Shown in pieces: positions 10,739 through 22,270 of a stretch of DNA of 64,000 nt. A program made the position numbers and the translations under genes. The stretch covers positions 283,026 through 347,025 of the forward strand of contig MNCI01009293.1 in assembly GCA_015680685.1 (NCBI GenBank), written 5' to 3'. The notes beneath the pieces are model-generated. The model saw nothing but the letters and a program-made list of their open reading frames with translations. It searched no databases and had not been told where the DNA came from. How positions within the stretch are numbered: position 1 is the first letter of the stretch; each line of letters starts with the position of its first letter. Source of the stretch: Gnetum montanum. Taxonomy: Eukaryota > Streptophyta > Gnetopsida > Gnetales > Gnetaceae.

Positions 10739-11634
10739 TGTTGAAATGCAGTTTGTTGCATCGACTGGGCCTCATTAACTAGGCCCCATCAACACAATTT
10801 GTTGCATTAATGTGGCCTCATCAACATAGGGGTCTATCTTGGTCTATAAATACATGCTTGCTAGCTGCATTTATGAAATTAGATTTCATATTAGTAGTAG
10901 AGCTCTTGTAGTTTGTTTAGTTGAAAGTTAGAATATTTTTCCTGAGTGCCTATACCAAGAGTCATTAAGTGTACGGATCTTTATTCGAGTATTGTTGTAC
11001 CTAAGCACAACAATGTGTGTGGCAATAAAGATAAACATCTTGATAAACCTTGCGACATTCTAGATAGCTTAAATGTTTTATTTATGCATTTATTATTTTT
11101 ATTAAATATTCAATCAATTAAACTAAATTAAGATAAATTAAACTTAAATCAATTAAGCTAAATAGGTTAAGCACATAAGTATGACCGCTTTGAGCATAAC
11201 ACATATTTTCTTAGTAATCCTAGCAACGTTATTGCTTGGTATGCCCAGTAGTGTAGCACTTGGTAACCTAGCAGTGGATACGTGGGTTCAGGGCATGTAC
11301 GGAAAGTGGGAATGGATGCTTATGTTAGGATTAGTTAGAGACTAGTTAGTTAGTTAATTTAGATTATTCATTAAATTAATCTATCTCTCTCTCATTTTAA
11401 GCACCTAAGAACATAAAACGTAAAATGATAAAAATCGTATCCCTCAATTTCACTTAACCATACCTTTGTACTTCACAAGTATAATTAGGAAGACAATGAA
11501 CAACCTTAGGGAAAGGTTTACTTCCTAGAAGAATAGTGCACCAAAAACTATAAAGTCCATAAAATTTGACTAGATCACACATGAACACTATGTGATTTTT
11601 CTGATTCGATGTACAGGTACCTTCCCATTCATCA
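10739..11634 (+). repeat. 3' LTR of element A
   Basis: It begins TGTTGAAATG and ends CATTCATCA (896 bases). U3 holds CATCGACTGGGCC / GGCCTCATCAAC repeats, followed by a TATA box (CTATAAATA, 10,843). R-U5 contains GTGTACGGATCTTTATTCG, then CTTGGTAACCTAGCAGTGG, a motif repeated two to three times in all related LTRs. The last bases, GATTCGATGTACAGGTACC, resemble the other LTR ends. The partner 5' LTR is outside the window. Confidence 0.88.
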
Positions 11635-12560
11635 CTAGGTCATGATAGGATGTCTTCCCATGACTAAACTCTTGGGCAAGTGTTCAGAAAATGCTTTCTA
11701 GATCTCCCAGATCATACACTTTGGGTGGTTCTCTTACCATTTTTAGAATTTTAACTTTATTATGATTATCTAATGTGATCTTGATGGTAGTTGAGTTTTG
11801 ATCATCTAAGTTATTGTTTACTTTTCCTACTAGTATGCGTTCATGAGTTAGTATTTTCATTTCCAAGTCCTTAGCTGAAGCCATTTTCTTCGGATAGGAA
11901 TTAGTAAGTGGTTCATGTGTATCCATGCATATGTTTGACAAATTAAGGTTCTCAGTCAGTGACCATGGGGTGTCTTTTGGTTTTGTGACTTCTACTCTTC
12001 TTTCTATACACATTTGTGTTTCATTATTACTATGGATTGTTATGATGTCTGTGTTAGTACTTTGAATGTACTATCCACTATTGGAATCTTCTGTTTTAGC
12101 AGTTATGCATGGAATTCATTGTGTATGGATGGCTCCATGTTTTTCCTTTTTCAAGATCTCCATAGATACATCTCTCATGTTTATCCTAACATCAATCATG
12201 CTCAGCCGTGACCTCCCCATGATGATTGGACATTCTTTATCAATATCCTTTACATCAATCACTAAGAAGTCTACTGGGTAGGACCACCTATTGATGGTGG
12301 TTACTACATTGTTAATCTATCCAAAAGGGATGGCAACAAATTGATTTGTAAGCTCCAACCTAATGTTGCATTCCTTAAGTGGTGGTAGGTTCCATGTTTG
12401 ATATGTGTCATAGGAGATTAAATTGACTTTGAAACTTGAGTCTAGTAGAGCTTTGCACGATAGATTCCCAACTACTCATAGATAGATTAAAGGAACTCCT
12501 AGGTTAATTCAATTTTGTGGAAGGGGCCCTACCTTAATCCAATCAATAACAACTATATTA
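11635..12560 (-). pseudogene. Protease and PR-RT linker of element B
   Basis: On the minus strand the aspartic protease reads KALLDSSFKVNLISYD; the active-site Gly of Asp-Ser-Gly has become Ser (12,434-12,442). Then come TWNLPPLKE and CPIIMGRSRLSM, matching the family. Downstream is the clean 109-codon piece 11,684-12,013, with EMKILTHERILVG and KMVREPPKVYDL, which is the PR-RT linker and resembles the EPPRVE stretch in A. The gene is cut off at 11,635 by element A. Confidence 0.75.
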
Positions 12561-15092
12561 AGCATGACAATCTAAATTTTTGGACTCGATGATGATGGAA
12601 GCTTGTCAAGAGTGAGAAGATCAATTTTAGGAGAAGATGATCTTGATAAGGCTCCTATTCTGCTAGCGTTCTCTGGGCTCATCCTAAAGAAATGACATTT
12701 CTATGTTTATTCCTTAGCGTTGTTGGTGAGATCTTCTATTCATACATTTACTACCCTTGCAACCTTCTTATGCTATGGTTGTGATGGAACTTCACCCTAC
12801 ATTGCAGGTGGCAGCATTGGTGGCAAGGGATTTGGATTGGGATTTGAGAGATCAGCCACTTGTGGATGCATATGCAAGTTTGGATTAGTTCTTGGTGGTG
12901 TAAAATGGTAGTATTCTAGTGGGTGATATACGGATTTTGAACAGTGGCATTCGCTAGTGAGATCAAACACTAAACATATTATCCATAAGGATCAAGTTGT
13001 CAGTATTGATACTATTGGCGTAGCGATGGCATGACCCATGATTGCAATTGCTACCACTACTGATGATAGTGCTCCTGTAAATGTAGTAAGGCTCCACAAG
13101 GATAGTACACTGGTTAAGGTTGTCATTTATAAAAGGTAACCATTTGGACATCTACTTTTGGACAAACCATGGATGAAGTACATATGCCCCAGTTTCTTGC
13201 AAATGTACCATGACTAGACAAAATCCTTTAGGATGCTCATATTGGCACATGGTGCAACCTTCATCATTTGTGAAGTTGGTGTCTGAGTACCTAGCTACTA
13301 AAGTAACTTTTTCCTTTTGTCTAAGTTCCTTCTTCTTCTTTTTTTCTCTACCTTTATTAAGTGCTTATTCTACTTTCTCCTTGATAATCTTTAGTGTAGT
13401 TGTACATCATTCATCTACTAAATCCCACATTTTCACTACCTATGCTTCTACATCAACAACAGATTTCTAAATTGGTAGCATCTCTTTCTTGATGACTTAA
13501 TCTAAGGTTTCTTCCTCTTGGGCATCACACACTCGTGCATCTATTTTCTGGATTGATGGATCTCAGTTGTATTCTTCAGCTAATTCCCATTTTCTAAGTT
13601 CTCCTTCTTCTTTTTCCACTTGATTGATGAGTCTTTGCATTTGATGGATGGTTAATTTTGATAGTCTTCATTGGGCATAAACCCCAAGGGTCTCTCTTGT
13701 TTTTCTTTCAGCCCATCTATGATATGCCTTAGCTATTACTTTAATGAGAATTCATGGCCTAGACATTTGTGTAACAATGAATAATATCTACCCATTACTA
13801 CATCAAGTGTCTTGTGAGTCCCTTGTTTCCAATTTTTGATTTTCTTTCTTAGGTTTGACACTCGTGAATATGTCTAATATTTTTCATTAAAAATTTCAAG
13901 CATGGTATTTCATCATTTGATGAATTTAGGCTTCAGTGACCTGTACCAGCTTTCTACTTCCTTCACAAGTGTTCTAAGAAATAGCTTCAATTTTTGCCAA
14001 TCACTTTTTATGTTTTGAAGGAAATAGGCATCGTTGAATGCTTAAATGTGATGCTAAGGATTAGTGTTGTAACCTCCTTCAAATCTAGGCATGTTATTCA
14101 TAGAACTAGTTATTTAATTTGGCTATATGACTAGTGCCTGGTTGGTATGTAGACTGCTTCTTGAATGTTGATCATGTTCCATGTTTCCATAAGAAGTTCA
14201 TCATCATGATCAAGTTCATAGGCTCTATGGTAGTGGTGACTCCTTCTATGCTTGTGCCTCTCTTGATCCTCTCTTCTCTCTCTATGTCTCCTTCTTTCAT
14301 ATCCCTCATCTTTTGAAACAAAATACCTTGAGTATCGATCATGATTATCATGATCTCTTCCCTTTTTCCTATCAACATCTCAGTACTTGTGTTGTCTCCT
14401 ATCACAGTCCTTTGATGATCATGATGAAGCAGAGGAGGTAGCAGGAGAATGATGCTGGTTGGTTTTCCTTTCATGAATCTTGTAAGTTTCCTTATAGAAC
14501 TTAGTAGGATCCCTTTGTCTAGAGTCCCACTTGTATTTTGAGTTTGTAACATTCTCGTTGTGTGGCTCTACCAGAGTAGATTGAAGTTTGACTTTGACAA
14601 GTTCTTGTAATCTAATGATGGGTGTCTTTGATGACTCCTCATAGTTCTGGTGGAGTTGTTTCGAAATGAACTAATTAGCATCAAGCTCTTCTATGACAAC
14701 AAATGTGTTGGTTTTCTTTCCTTTGGTATAAGCATGTTTAATTTCCATAGTAGCATCTCTTTTATCTACTCCCTTGTAGGTTCATGGGATCTAGTCATAT
14801 GTTAAGTCACATGATACCCTTCTTGAATTTGGTCCAAGTGTATTCCTCTTAGAGTGATTTTTAGCATGTTTAGTATTACACGTTCTAGAGATAGGACTAT
14901 ATTGCCTTGCATATCTCTCCACCTCATTTGTCTATCATGATAGAATATAAAGGTAAAGTTTAGATGGTATGGATCAATGTGAACATAAGTAATATGTGTC
15001 TGCATTGACATTCCCCAATCTTCTTCATTAGCAATTCTATTACTACTCCTTGTGTTCTTGGCAAGTGATGATTGATCATTATGTGAAGCCAT
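12561..15092 (-). pseudogene. Broken gag of element B
   Basis: It starts at the ATG at 15,092 (MASHNDQSSLAKNTRSSNR). Residues about 45-65 give FTFIFYHDRQMRWRDMQGN, matching the same place in I (PNFTFILHQDEKMRWKDLEGN). A long Arg/Asp/Glu/His linker follows at roughly 14,190-14,500 (RRRHRERREDQERHKHRRS), reminiscent of splicing-factor RD/RE tails. The capsid block is at 13,600-14,100. A zinc knuckle is at 13,218-13,256 (CTMCQYEHPKGFC, CX2CX3HX4C, all ligands intact). Several stops and frameshifts break the frame. An overlapping +1 frame is open at 14,172-14,552. Confidence 0.78.
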
Positions 15093-15209
15093 GTTATCAT
15101 TTCTTCATGGTTTGTGTTAAGTGTACTTATATTAGGGTTGTGAAAATTAGAGTTAGGTTTTGATACAACAAAAATTGGAAAATTAATTACTTAGTATAAC
15201 ATTAACTTA

Positions 15210-15227
15210 TCCTTGGCAATTATGCCA
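15210..15227 (-). promoter_or_regulatory. Primer binding site of element B
   Basis: On the minus strand TGGCATAATTGCCAAGGA begins one base after the LTR end. It resembles the plant tRNA-Asp complement seen better preserved in I, with several substitutions. Confidence 0.6.
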
Positions 15228-15228
15228 A

Positions 15229-16079
15229 CAATGAGCGATGGAGTATCCAACACCTTACCATATGAGATATGAGTGTTTATGCTCAATCTCAGTTGAACTT
15301 TGCAGATATGAAAATGCAATTATACCAGTATGGTTTAACTGGTATAATTGCCTAGTAAAATGAACTTTACTAGTAAAATTAGTGCCTATGGTTTAACTCA
15401 TGATGAGGTATATGATATTAATGTTGTATTTGCCATTAAGCTCATAGTAAACATAAAGTGAAAGTAAGGGTTTCTAAATCTAAGTAATAGCAAAACAAAT
15501 CTAACTAGCCTATGCAATGGGTATCTAGTCTTGATCTTCTAGTCATACTTTGAACTTTGTTCAACAACAATTAGGATTACCAAGTACTACACTACTAGGC
15601 GTACCAAGTGATAGTACTATTGGGTTACCAAGTAGTTACACTTACAAGCTCGAGATTAGTCTTATGCATTTTACTTAAATTCATTAAAAGTAAATTGCAA
15701 GTAATTGTAAAAATTAACTATGAAAATAGTAAACAATAAACTAATTAAAAATAGAAATAAAACTAAGTTTTGCAACAATGATGTAGAGTAATCTCAATCT
15801 TTATTGTTGGCCATGCAATGCATCAGAGTACATCACACTTGAATAAAGATTTTGTTCAATTGCAAAAAATCACACTATAGGCACATAATGCTAAGTACTA
15901 AATTCAAGAAAATAAAAAATTGAAAGAGTTTTGTTACTAAGCTATCAAATCTATTATGGATCTGTGCACCCAAGTGTTGCTTATATAGGCTAGCATGCAC
16001 TCACAACAATGTATGGTGAGATATGATAATGTATTTACAACATCATAGATAAAATTTTTGGATTTATCACAATGCATCA
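15229..16079 (-). repeat. 5' LTR of element B (diverged)
   Basis: The inner end is at 15,229, one base from the primer site. The outer end is set at 16,079, where the minus strand begins TGATGCATTG; that gives 851 bases, close to the family length, but this edge is less certain. A TATA box (TATATAAGC on the minus strand) is at about 15,981-15,989. The tandem ACCAAGT(A/G) motifs of U5 are at 15,575-15,645. A perfect 14-base inverted repeat (15,316-15,329 and 15,338-15,351) near the inner end is not seen in sister LTRs. Confidence 0.65.
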
Positions 16080-16351
16080 ATTTTAGTGCCATCAAAAATA
16101 TTTTTGATCATATGGTAAGTTTTTATAAGCTAATCATTAATTTTTTAAGTTAATCATTTAACAATAATAATGCCTTTCTATTAAACAATGGTGGGAAGAT
16201 GGAACAATGGTTTCAAATTGTAAAATGGTAGAAACTCTCAAACATGGAACTTGTTAAATCAATAATTTTATAAAATATATATTATTATACTTTAAAAATA
16301 TTAAGGAAATAAAAAGTCATACCAATCAACTTTGATGGACTAGTATATCAA
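16080..16351. other. Unassigned AT-rich spacer between B and C
   Basis: No ORF, LTR or pol motif is visible in 272 bases. It contains an 18-base perfect palindrome, ATCAAAAATATTTTTGAT, at 16,091-16,108. It may be old host DNA between two insertions, or the true outer part of the LTR of B if that LTR is longer than set here. Confidence 0.4.
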
Positions 16352-17198
16352 TGATGAGCAACAAACAGTCCCTACACCCAACCATACAAATCACTAGCAT
16401 TTACTAAGTGATCTAGTCAAATTTTGTAGACTTTAGCTCTCTAAGTACACTAGTTCTAGGAAGCAAATCTAACAAATGTCATTGTTTTCTTCTCAATTTC
16501 ACTTGTGAAGTATAATTATATGACTAAGTGTAAGTAAGGCATATGATTTTTATCATTTTATATTTATTGTTCAAATCACCAAAGTACCAAAAAATAAAGT
16601 AATTAAATGTTTAAGTAATCTAATAACTAAATAATACCTTAACTAATCCTAACATAAGAATCTATTTCCAATAACTGTACACATCTTGAACCATGTTGCA
16701 ACATTACTGAGTTACTAAGCATTAAGCGCTACAAGGATTACCAAACGTTAATGTATGCTTGAAATGATTGTACTTACGTGCTTTAATTAATTAATTTGAT
16801 GCATTAACGTAAATTTCTCAAATAAAAAATGCATTAAGTAAACATTAAGCTAATTCCAAATGTTTTAAGATTTGTGAAGAAATCTTGTCTTTATTGTCGA
16901 TTACATTAAGGTGCTCAAGTACATAAGTGTTCAAATAAGGATCTGTACACTTCTCACTCCTACTGTGGGCACTGAGAAAATATTCTAAATATCGAGTCAA
17001 AAAAATGCAAGAGCTTCACTAGGATAATAATGAATTGGTTTTCATAAATGCATTTGGTAAGTGCATATTTGTAGGCAAAGATAGACACTACATCGATGGG
17101 GCCACATCAACACATCAAATCATGTGTCAATGAAACTGTGTTGATAGGATCATGTTGATGAGATCATGTTAACACAACCCAAGGAAGATGCTTCATCA
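16352..17198 (-). repeat. 3' LTR of element C
   Basis: The minus strand starts TGATGAAGCATCTTCC at 17,198 and ends GCTCATCA at 16,352 (847 bases). U3 holds CATCGATG-type repeats (GGCCCCATCGATGTAG, TTGATGTGTTGATG). A weak TATA, CTACAAATATGC on the minus strand, is near 17,062-17,073. The polypurine tract TTAGTCATGGGAGAA lies just outside at 17,199-17,213. Confidence 0.87.
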
Positions 17199-17447
17199 TT
17201 CTCCCATGACTAAATGAAATCTCATCCTCAAGTGAGCAAAAGGAAGAACAAGTTCTCTACAAAATTTTTAGAAGGTATGGGATTATTAACTAACAAACTG
17301 ACATACAATTGACTCAACAAACACTAGGTGCCCAAGGTTACAAATTTACAATCATTACAAAAATTTGGTATTTAGGTTAAAAATTTTAAATACCATGACA
17401 AAAATTAACAATGCAACTCCTCTAATGGATTGAAGATGAGAAGAAAA

Positions 17448-20303
17448 TCAAATGGTCCCAGGCGATGAAGGTTCCTAAGGTTCCAAAGGATCTTCTCCTA
17501 CCTCTGGTGCACATGGCTATTATGGTTGATGTTGTGGTTGTGGTTGTGTGGTTGTAGTTGTAACCTCTAGAAAAATAAAAAAATCATTTAAAAATGCATT
17601 CATCTTCTCCTCCTTACACCTTGGATCAAACATAGTCCACGTAGCATCACCAATGAGGGCTAGTATGGAAACATCCCAAGGATAGGGCATTGCAGAGAAC
17701 AACTACTTGACATTGACAAACCAAACAAAAAATTGTTTACATTCAATGTCAAATGCCTTGAGTGCATTTCACAAATCCTATTAGTCATTCTTTCTTTGGC
17801 TAGGTTCTCTACTATTGATCATTGATCAATGAAGTTCACCTTGAAAACCTTGAGTTCTACATTTTTTGTTTCAAGCTCTTGCTTGATCTCTTGATGGTGC
17901 TTGAATACTACCTCATCATATACAAGTTATGATTTGGCCACTTGTTTCTCTAGTTCTAACCTCAACCTTCCAGCAGTCAACATTACCAAGTTGGAGTAAT
18001 GGTGGTTGGCAAGCTCCATGTACTCCATCATCTCCTCGATCTACATCTCCTTGAGGTGGATTTCAACCTTTTTGTATTCATTCAATCCATCAAATATGGG
18101 TTGCCAAACATCACCTTATTACTAAAGCTACTAGAGGGTCTCATTCACCTTCACCTGTATTAGTTAGATGTGTTTATGATTAATTGCCTTCTATAAGCCA
18201 ACTTGGTCCTTGTAACGACTCTTGACCCTTTTGAATTTGAGGGCCTCATTTTTATAGGTGGTCATTTCAATGGTATACTTCTAGTGAAGGGAATGCACCT
18301 CCTCCATCAAGAGATTTTGATTATCTATAGCCAACATCCTCAATTCAGTGTTTACTCTAGCAAGCTACTCTTACTGTTGTTGGATGAATTTAGCCATATG
18401 ATCTTTCTGCATCTCAACATTTTGTAGATGATGGTTCTCTTAGGTTAGCCTAATGTTCTCTTGGTGAACGATTGATAAGTCCCTTTGAATGTTATGTGTA
18501 GTGGAATATGCAAAGGCTTGATCAAAGACCACTAACTCCTTTGTGTACTTAGCCTTTTTATGTTTTTCCTAAAGTTGTTGAAAAGCTTCATCTTACACTA
18601 TGTTCTGGATGAGTACTATGGGATTAGTGAGGCAGGCTCTTAGTTTTGCAACTTCCATAGCCAAGCATTGAATCTCAGCCTGGGCTATTTCAAGTTGGGC
18701 ATTAGCAATAAGAACTTTGCCCTTAGCCTCAAGTAACTTTGACTAGTTTGCTGAAATGGTTTCCAAGATATAAAAGATATCTGAAATCTATTGCCTACTT
18801 CCTACTAGTTGGTTTAGCAACTCTTTGTGCTGGGTTGCTTTGAATCTCCCACTTCTAGCTCTTACGGACACTTTCACATCTCTAAGTGTAGCAACATCTA
18901 GTACAAATGTTGTAGGGATGTTGAGTGCATTAGCTACTCTATCAGCAACCACCTCTACAATTGTTTCCTACCCTTTGTGTTGCATCACTAGAACAATTGC
19001 CCCCTTGCCCTCCTCCAAGCACGTCAAGAAGGTAGTAGCATTCCCAAAGATTTTTAGAAATTGCTATTGTTTAGAGAGAGATATCATTACCTCTCAAGAG
19101 CTAAGATTTGATTTTGTGGGCACCTACATTCTTTGAGTAGAAAACATTGGCACCAAACTCTCCTTCTTACTGATTGATCTTGTCACCTTTTTGAGATGAC
19201 TCAATGTTGGCCTATAGACTGAGGGTTCACTACCACTTAGTCTTGCCTACTACTACTATAGGAGTTTTTGAGAAATTTTGTGCATGCATTCAATATCAAT
19301 GCAAGACTTCAACATTGTTTGTTCATGAGCAAGTGGTGGTGGCAACTACTTCTCCTCTATCACCTTGGTAGGTACTTTTTCTTTCATCTTTCTTTCCAAG
19401 AGGTGGAAGGAGCATGTCTAATGGTATCATTGGAATAATGGGCTCTTCCTCCCCTTCTACATAATTTCCAAATGAGACATGGAAAGGGGAGTGCCTTCCT
19501 CCCTTGTTCATTTTCTTTGAAATGTTTCTAGATCTTAAGATAGATAAGCTAAGGGATGTGAGTAGAAATTTTTTGCTTAGAACAACGCATGCACAAGCAA
19601 AGAAGGCTATTACCTTGCTAGGCCTCATCATCAAACTGAGGTGGTAGGTTGCCATCTTCAAGTATGCATGCTCTACTATTATTAGTGCATCAAACTTCTT
19701 ATAGTCAACACCATAGCACTACAAGATCCACTCCTTCATGACCTCTAGGTCTACTTACGTTGAAATCTCTACCAAGGTTGCCCTAGTTTGTAGAAACCCA
19801 AGGATCTCAAAAATGACCTTCACTAATTAGGACATAGAAATGCCCTTGATTTTCATTGTGGTATTGCCTTACTTGTTATTTCAAAAGAGGTATGTTTCTT
19901 CCATGTATCATTCTCTACTGGAAGTGAGAATGGGCCACATGGGGGGAGTCTGGAGTTAAGCTTTAACATCTTCTAGGGAAAAGTCTAGGAAAGAGTCAAA
20001 GTTTAGTTTAGGAAGAACTACTTTTTGAATTTCCCTAGACTTGATTTGCCTCAAGTAGGCCTTTTTCAAAGTGACCTCAAAGTTTGATCTTGGTCTAGGT
20101 GTCTCATCTTAGTGGGATTTCTTTGTTTCAACTCCTAGAATCTTACAAACAGATTTCACTTTAGGGTCCTCTCAAAGAGGTCTTATTGCATGTGTCTCAA
20201 TTGCCTGCTCCTAGCATTGCTCTTATTAGTCCCTTCCAGTTCTAATCTACTTGTTCCTTGGTTTGAACTTTCCTCCTTGCAAGTGCTTTGGTCTTGGTGC
20301 CAT
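17448..20303 (-). pseudogene. ORF3 of element C: Transposase_32-like domain plus coiled coil, broken
   Basis: The ATG is at 20,303 (MAPRPKHLQGGK) and the stop at 17,448, after SPGTI; 2,856 bases, 952 codons, almost the length in A. Conserved with A: YMEETYLF, a degenerate LGLP block (EILGFLQ), AYLKMATYHLSLMMRPSK and a degenerate FPxLI block (PFHVSFGNYVE). A Glu/Lys/Gln-rich coiled-coil middle follows, then MPYPWDVSIL...DPRCKEEKM at 17,580-17,700. A run of TAG stops and a few frameshifts make it dead. The matched length and ends in two diverged copies argue that this was a real gene. Its function is unknown; the domain resemblance is by eye. Confidence 0.65.
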
Positions 20304-20566
20304 CTGTGATCACAACATGACCAAGGATTAGCTTTTAATGTATAACTTAGAACATTTAGGTACCTTGTTTCCTGGGTTAGTTACACTTGGCTAAGTTGTG
20401 ATCAAGGTGGATTACTTGTAATGTCTACCAAATTGGGAATGTTTAAGTCTCATAAATTAGTAATTTTAATATTATTTTATTAGTTAAACCTTGTGGGAGT
20501 TAGAAAATTTTTGAAAAAGTTTCATCAGAAACCTAAGGTTTGTGATCCCCATGATGTAAATCTCAC
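20304..20566 (-). other. Predicted intron in front of ORF3 (element C)
   Basis: On the minus strand the donor is G|GTGAGATTT at 20,566 and the acceptor TGATCACAG at 20,304, directly before the ORF3 ATG. The 263 bases between align with the 300-base interval in A, including a TCATGGGG motif just after the donor (20,541-20,556). The canonical GT and AG are both present in this copy. No RNA evidence is available. Confidence 0.55.
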
Positions 20567-20830
20567 CCTCGTAGCTGTAATAATGAAGAATGAGGTTAAT
20601 TATATAAGCGATGTGAACATTATGGGCTCTGGAAAGTTATGAGCTCTGAAAACTACAAAAACCCCTTCACTCTTTTGAAGCAAATGGAAAAAGTTTTCAA
20701 AGTGTTGCACTATATTTATAGAATTTTATAGCTACATCAATGGGATCCCATATGTGAGGTTACATTGACATGAGGGGCTATTTCAACAAGATCCCACTAA
20801 CACAACCTAAGATAAAAGTTTTTCCTTTGA
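20567..20830 (-). promoter_or_regulatory. Putative internal promoter and leader ahead of ORF3 (element C)
   Basis: On the minus strand, GTTGTGTTAGTGGGATC and CCCATTGATGTAG repeats (20,740-20,815) resemble the U3 of this element's LTR. A TATA box, TATAAATATA, follows at 20,720-20,711. About 140 bases of leader lead to the GT donor at 20,566. The same order is in A and H. I infer a promoter for a separate ORF3 transcript. Confidence 0.5.
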
Positions 20831-22270
20831 AAATTTGAAAGAAAATAAAGAGTTTTTACATAAATTTGTTGTTCATAGAGATCCAAAAAGGCCATCAACA
20901 TGAAGAAATGCTTGAAGAGGACTATATAGTTCACAAAGAAGGAGTTTTTAATTAGGAGAATGATTGGAGAAAATTAAAAATAAGTGAAAAACTAGATGCA
21001 ATTGACATGGAGCACAAATCATTTCAATGAAAAATTTCCTAAGGATAAGGAACTTAACTAGCCCAACCAAGTAGTATGCAAGTGGGTCCTCCCCATAGTA
21101 AACTTATCTCTTTAATGCCCTTGCATGCCCTCAAACTAGGGAGTTCATGGATCCCATGGATGATTAATGGTTTTGGAAAGTTAAGACTAAATTCCATAAG
21201 AATCCACCTAAGAATTTCGACACATCAAACTAATACATTGAACAAAACATGAAAAATCAGTAGTGAGGTGAGTTATGAGAAGCATAGATGGATGAGAGAG
21301 AGTGGAATAGAGTCCTCTATTATGGTCACATGAAGTCCCTTGTGGATTTTGTGGTTAATATGACTCGATAACATCCATCCTTAGTTTGAATTAAAGCCAA
21401 CCACTTTCAGTGACTTCACATTGACACTCCAAGACTAGTCCACCCCTCAAGACACAAGAGCATCCCCATAGATCAATCACCATTCCTAATAGATAAGAAA
21501 AGAGAAGAAGGAAGTGAGATGAACCTTAGTTAGAGGGGATCTTTAGGCATGAGTAGCATGTCTTTATAGTCCTATAACTAGTGCTTATAGCCTGTTATTT
21601 TTTCTAAGGGATGTTCTTTAAATTTCCATTATTTTATTTTATTTTTTGGATTTTATATTTTTATATTTTTTGATGGAAACCACACTATGCAAAGACTTTT
21701 AGCTTCCTATTATTGGTCGATAGTGGAATGGTGAGAAATCCATGAAAACACTCATGCACCCAAGAGGGTAGGTAAGTACAAAGAGCATCAAATCCCCTTG
21801 AAGTCACATCCTTGTCTATCCATTTAATCCTTCCCAAGTTTAAAAACTACCAAGGTCACAAGTTCATTATAGATTTCATTAAGGAAGGGACCTCATATTT
21901 CCAAAACAAGGAACACCGTAGAGTTCTATGGATGGATGGATGACATGGACTCACTACTTGTTATCATGAAAAAGAAACCATGTTTTAGTTATCAATAACA
22001 AAATTCAAAGATATAATTCAAACATTAGAAGTCAAATAACATTATAGTACAAATCACCATCAATTAGCAGCTATAGTTACACTTAGTCCTAGTGGAAATA
22101 AAGGAAAATAAAACAAACATAAGAAAAACATTACAAAAACTCAAACTAAATAAAGTAAAATATGTAAGAAATTTTAAAATATTTAAGAAAGAGAAAAATG
22201 TACTAAAGATGATGTAAAATAAAAAAGTGTAAAAACTAAAGAGCCAATTTAATAAATTAGCATAAATGAC
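20831..22270 (-). other. Conserved noncoding 3' region of element C
   Basis: No ORF is visible. It aligns on the minus strand with 5,651-7,100 of A. The best block is at 21,526-21,590 (GACATGCTACTCATGCC, CCCTCTAACTAAGG). Near 21,910 it reads GAGTCCATGTCATCCATCC, shared with A, I and H. Confidence 0.7.

Larger units (their letters stand above)
1..11634 (+). mobile_element. Element A: Ty3/gypsy LTR retrotransposon, left end outside window
   Basis: The order gag, protease, RT, RNase H, integrase, long 3' region, third gene, polypurine tract and 3' LTR can be followed on the plus strand. The 5' LTR, primer site and gag start lie left of the window. All frames carry stops, so the copy is dead. 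It shares LTR end type, gag, pol and 3' region with B, C, E, H and I. The right end, CATTCATCA at 11,634, directly abuts minus-strand gag-pol sequence of element B, which suggests that A inserted into B. The 3' half holds ORF3, one of only two near full-length copies in the window. Confidence 0.9.
11635..16079 (-). mobile_element. Element B: 5' part of a minus-strand Ty3/gypsy element
   Basis: Reading on the minus strand from 16,079 gives 5' LTR, primer site, gag, protease and a linker, and then the sequence stops at the end of element A. RT and integrase are not here. The simplest reading is that A inserted between the protease and RT genes of B, so the rest of B should lie left of the window. 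B is more diverged from the family than C, E or I, mainly in its LTR. Confidence 0.8.

Noticed and set aside
16091-16108. 18-base palindrome as a regulatory site
   Set aside because: Very AT-rich and in unassigned spacer; expected by chance at this composition.
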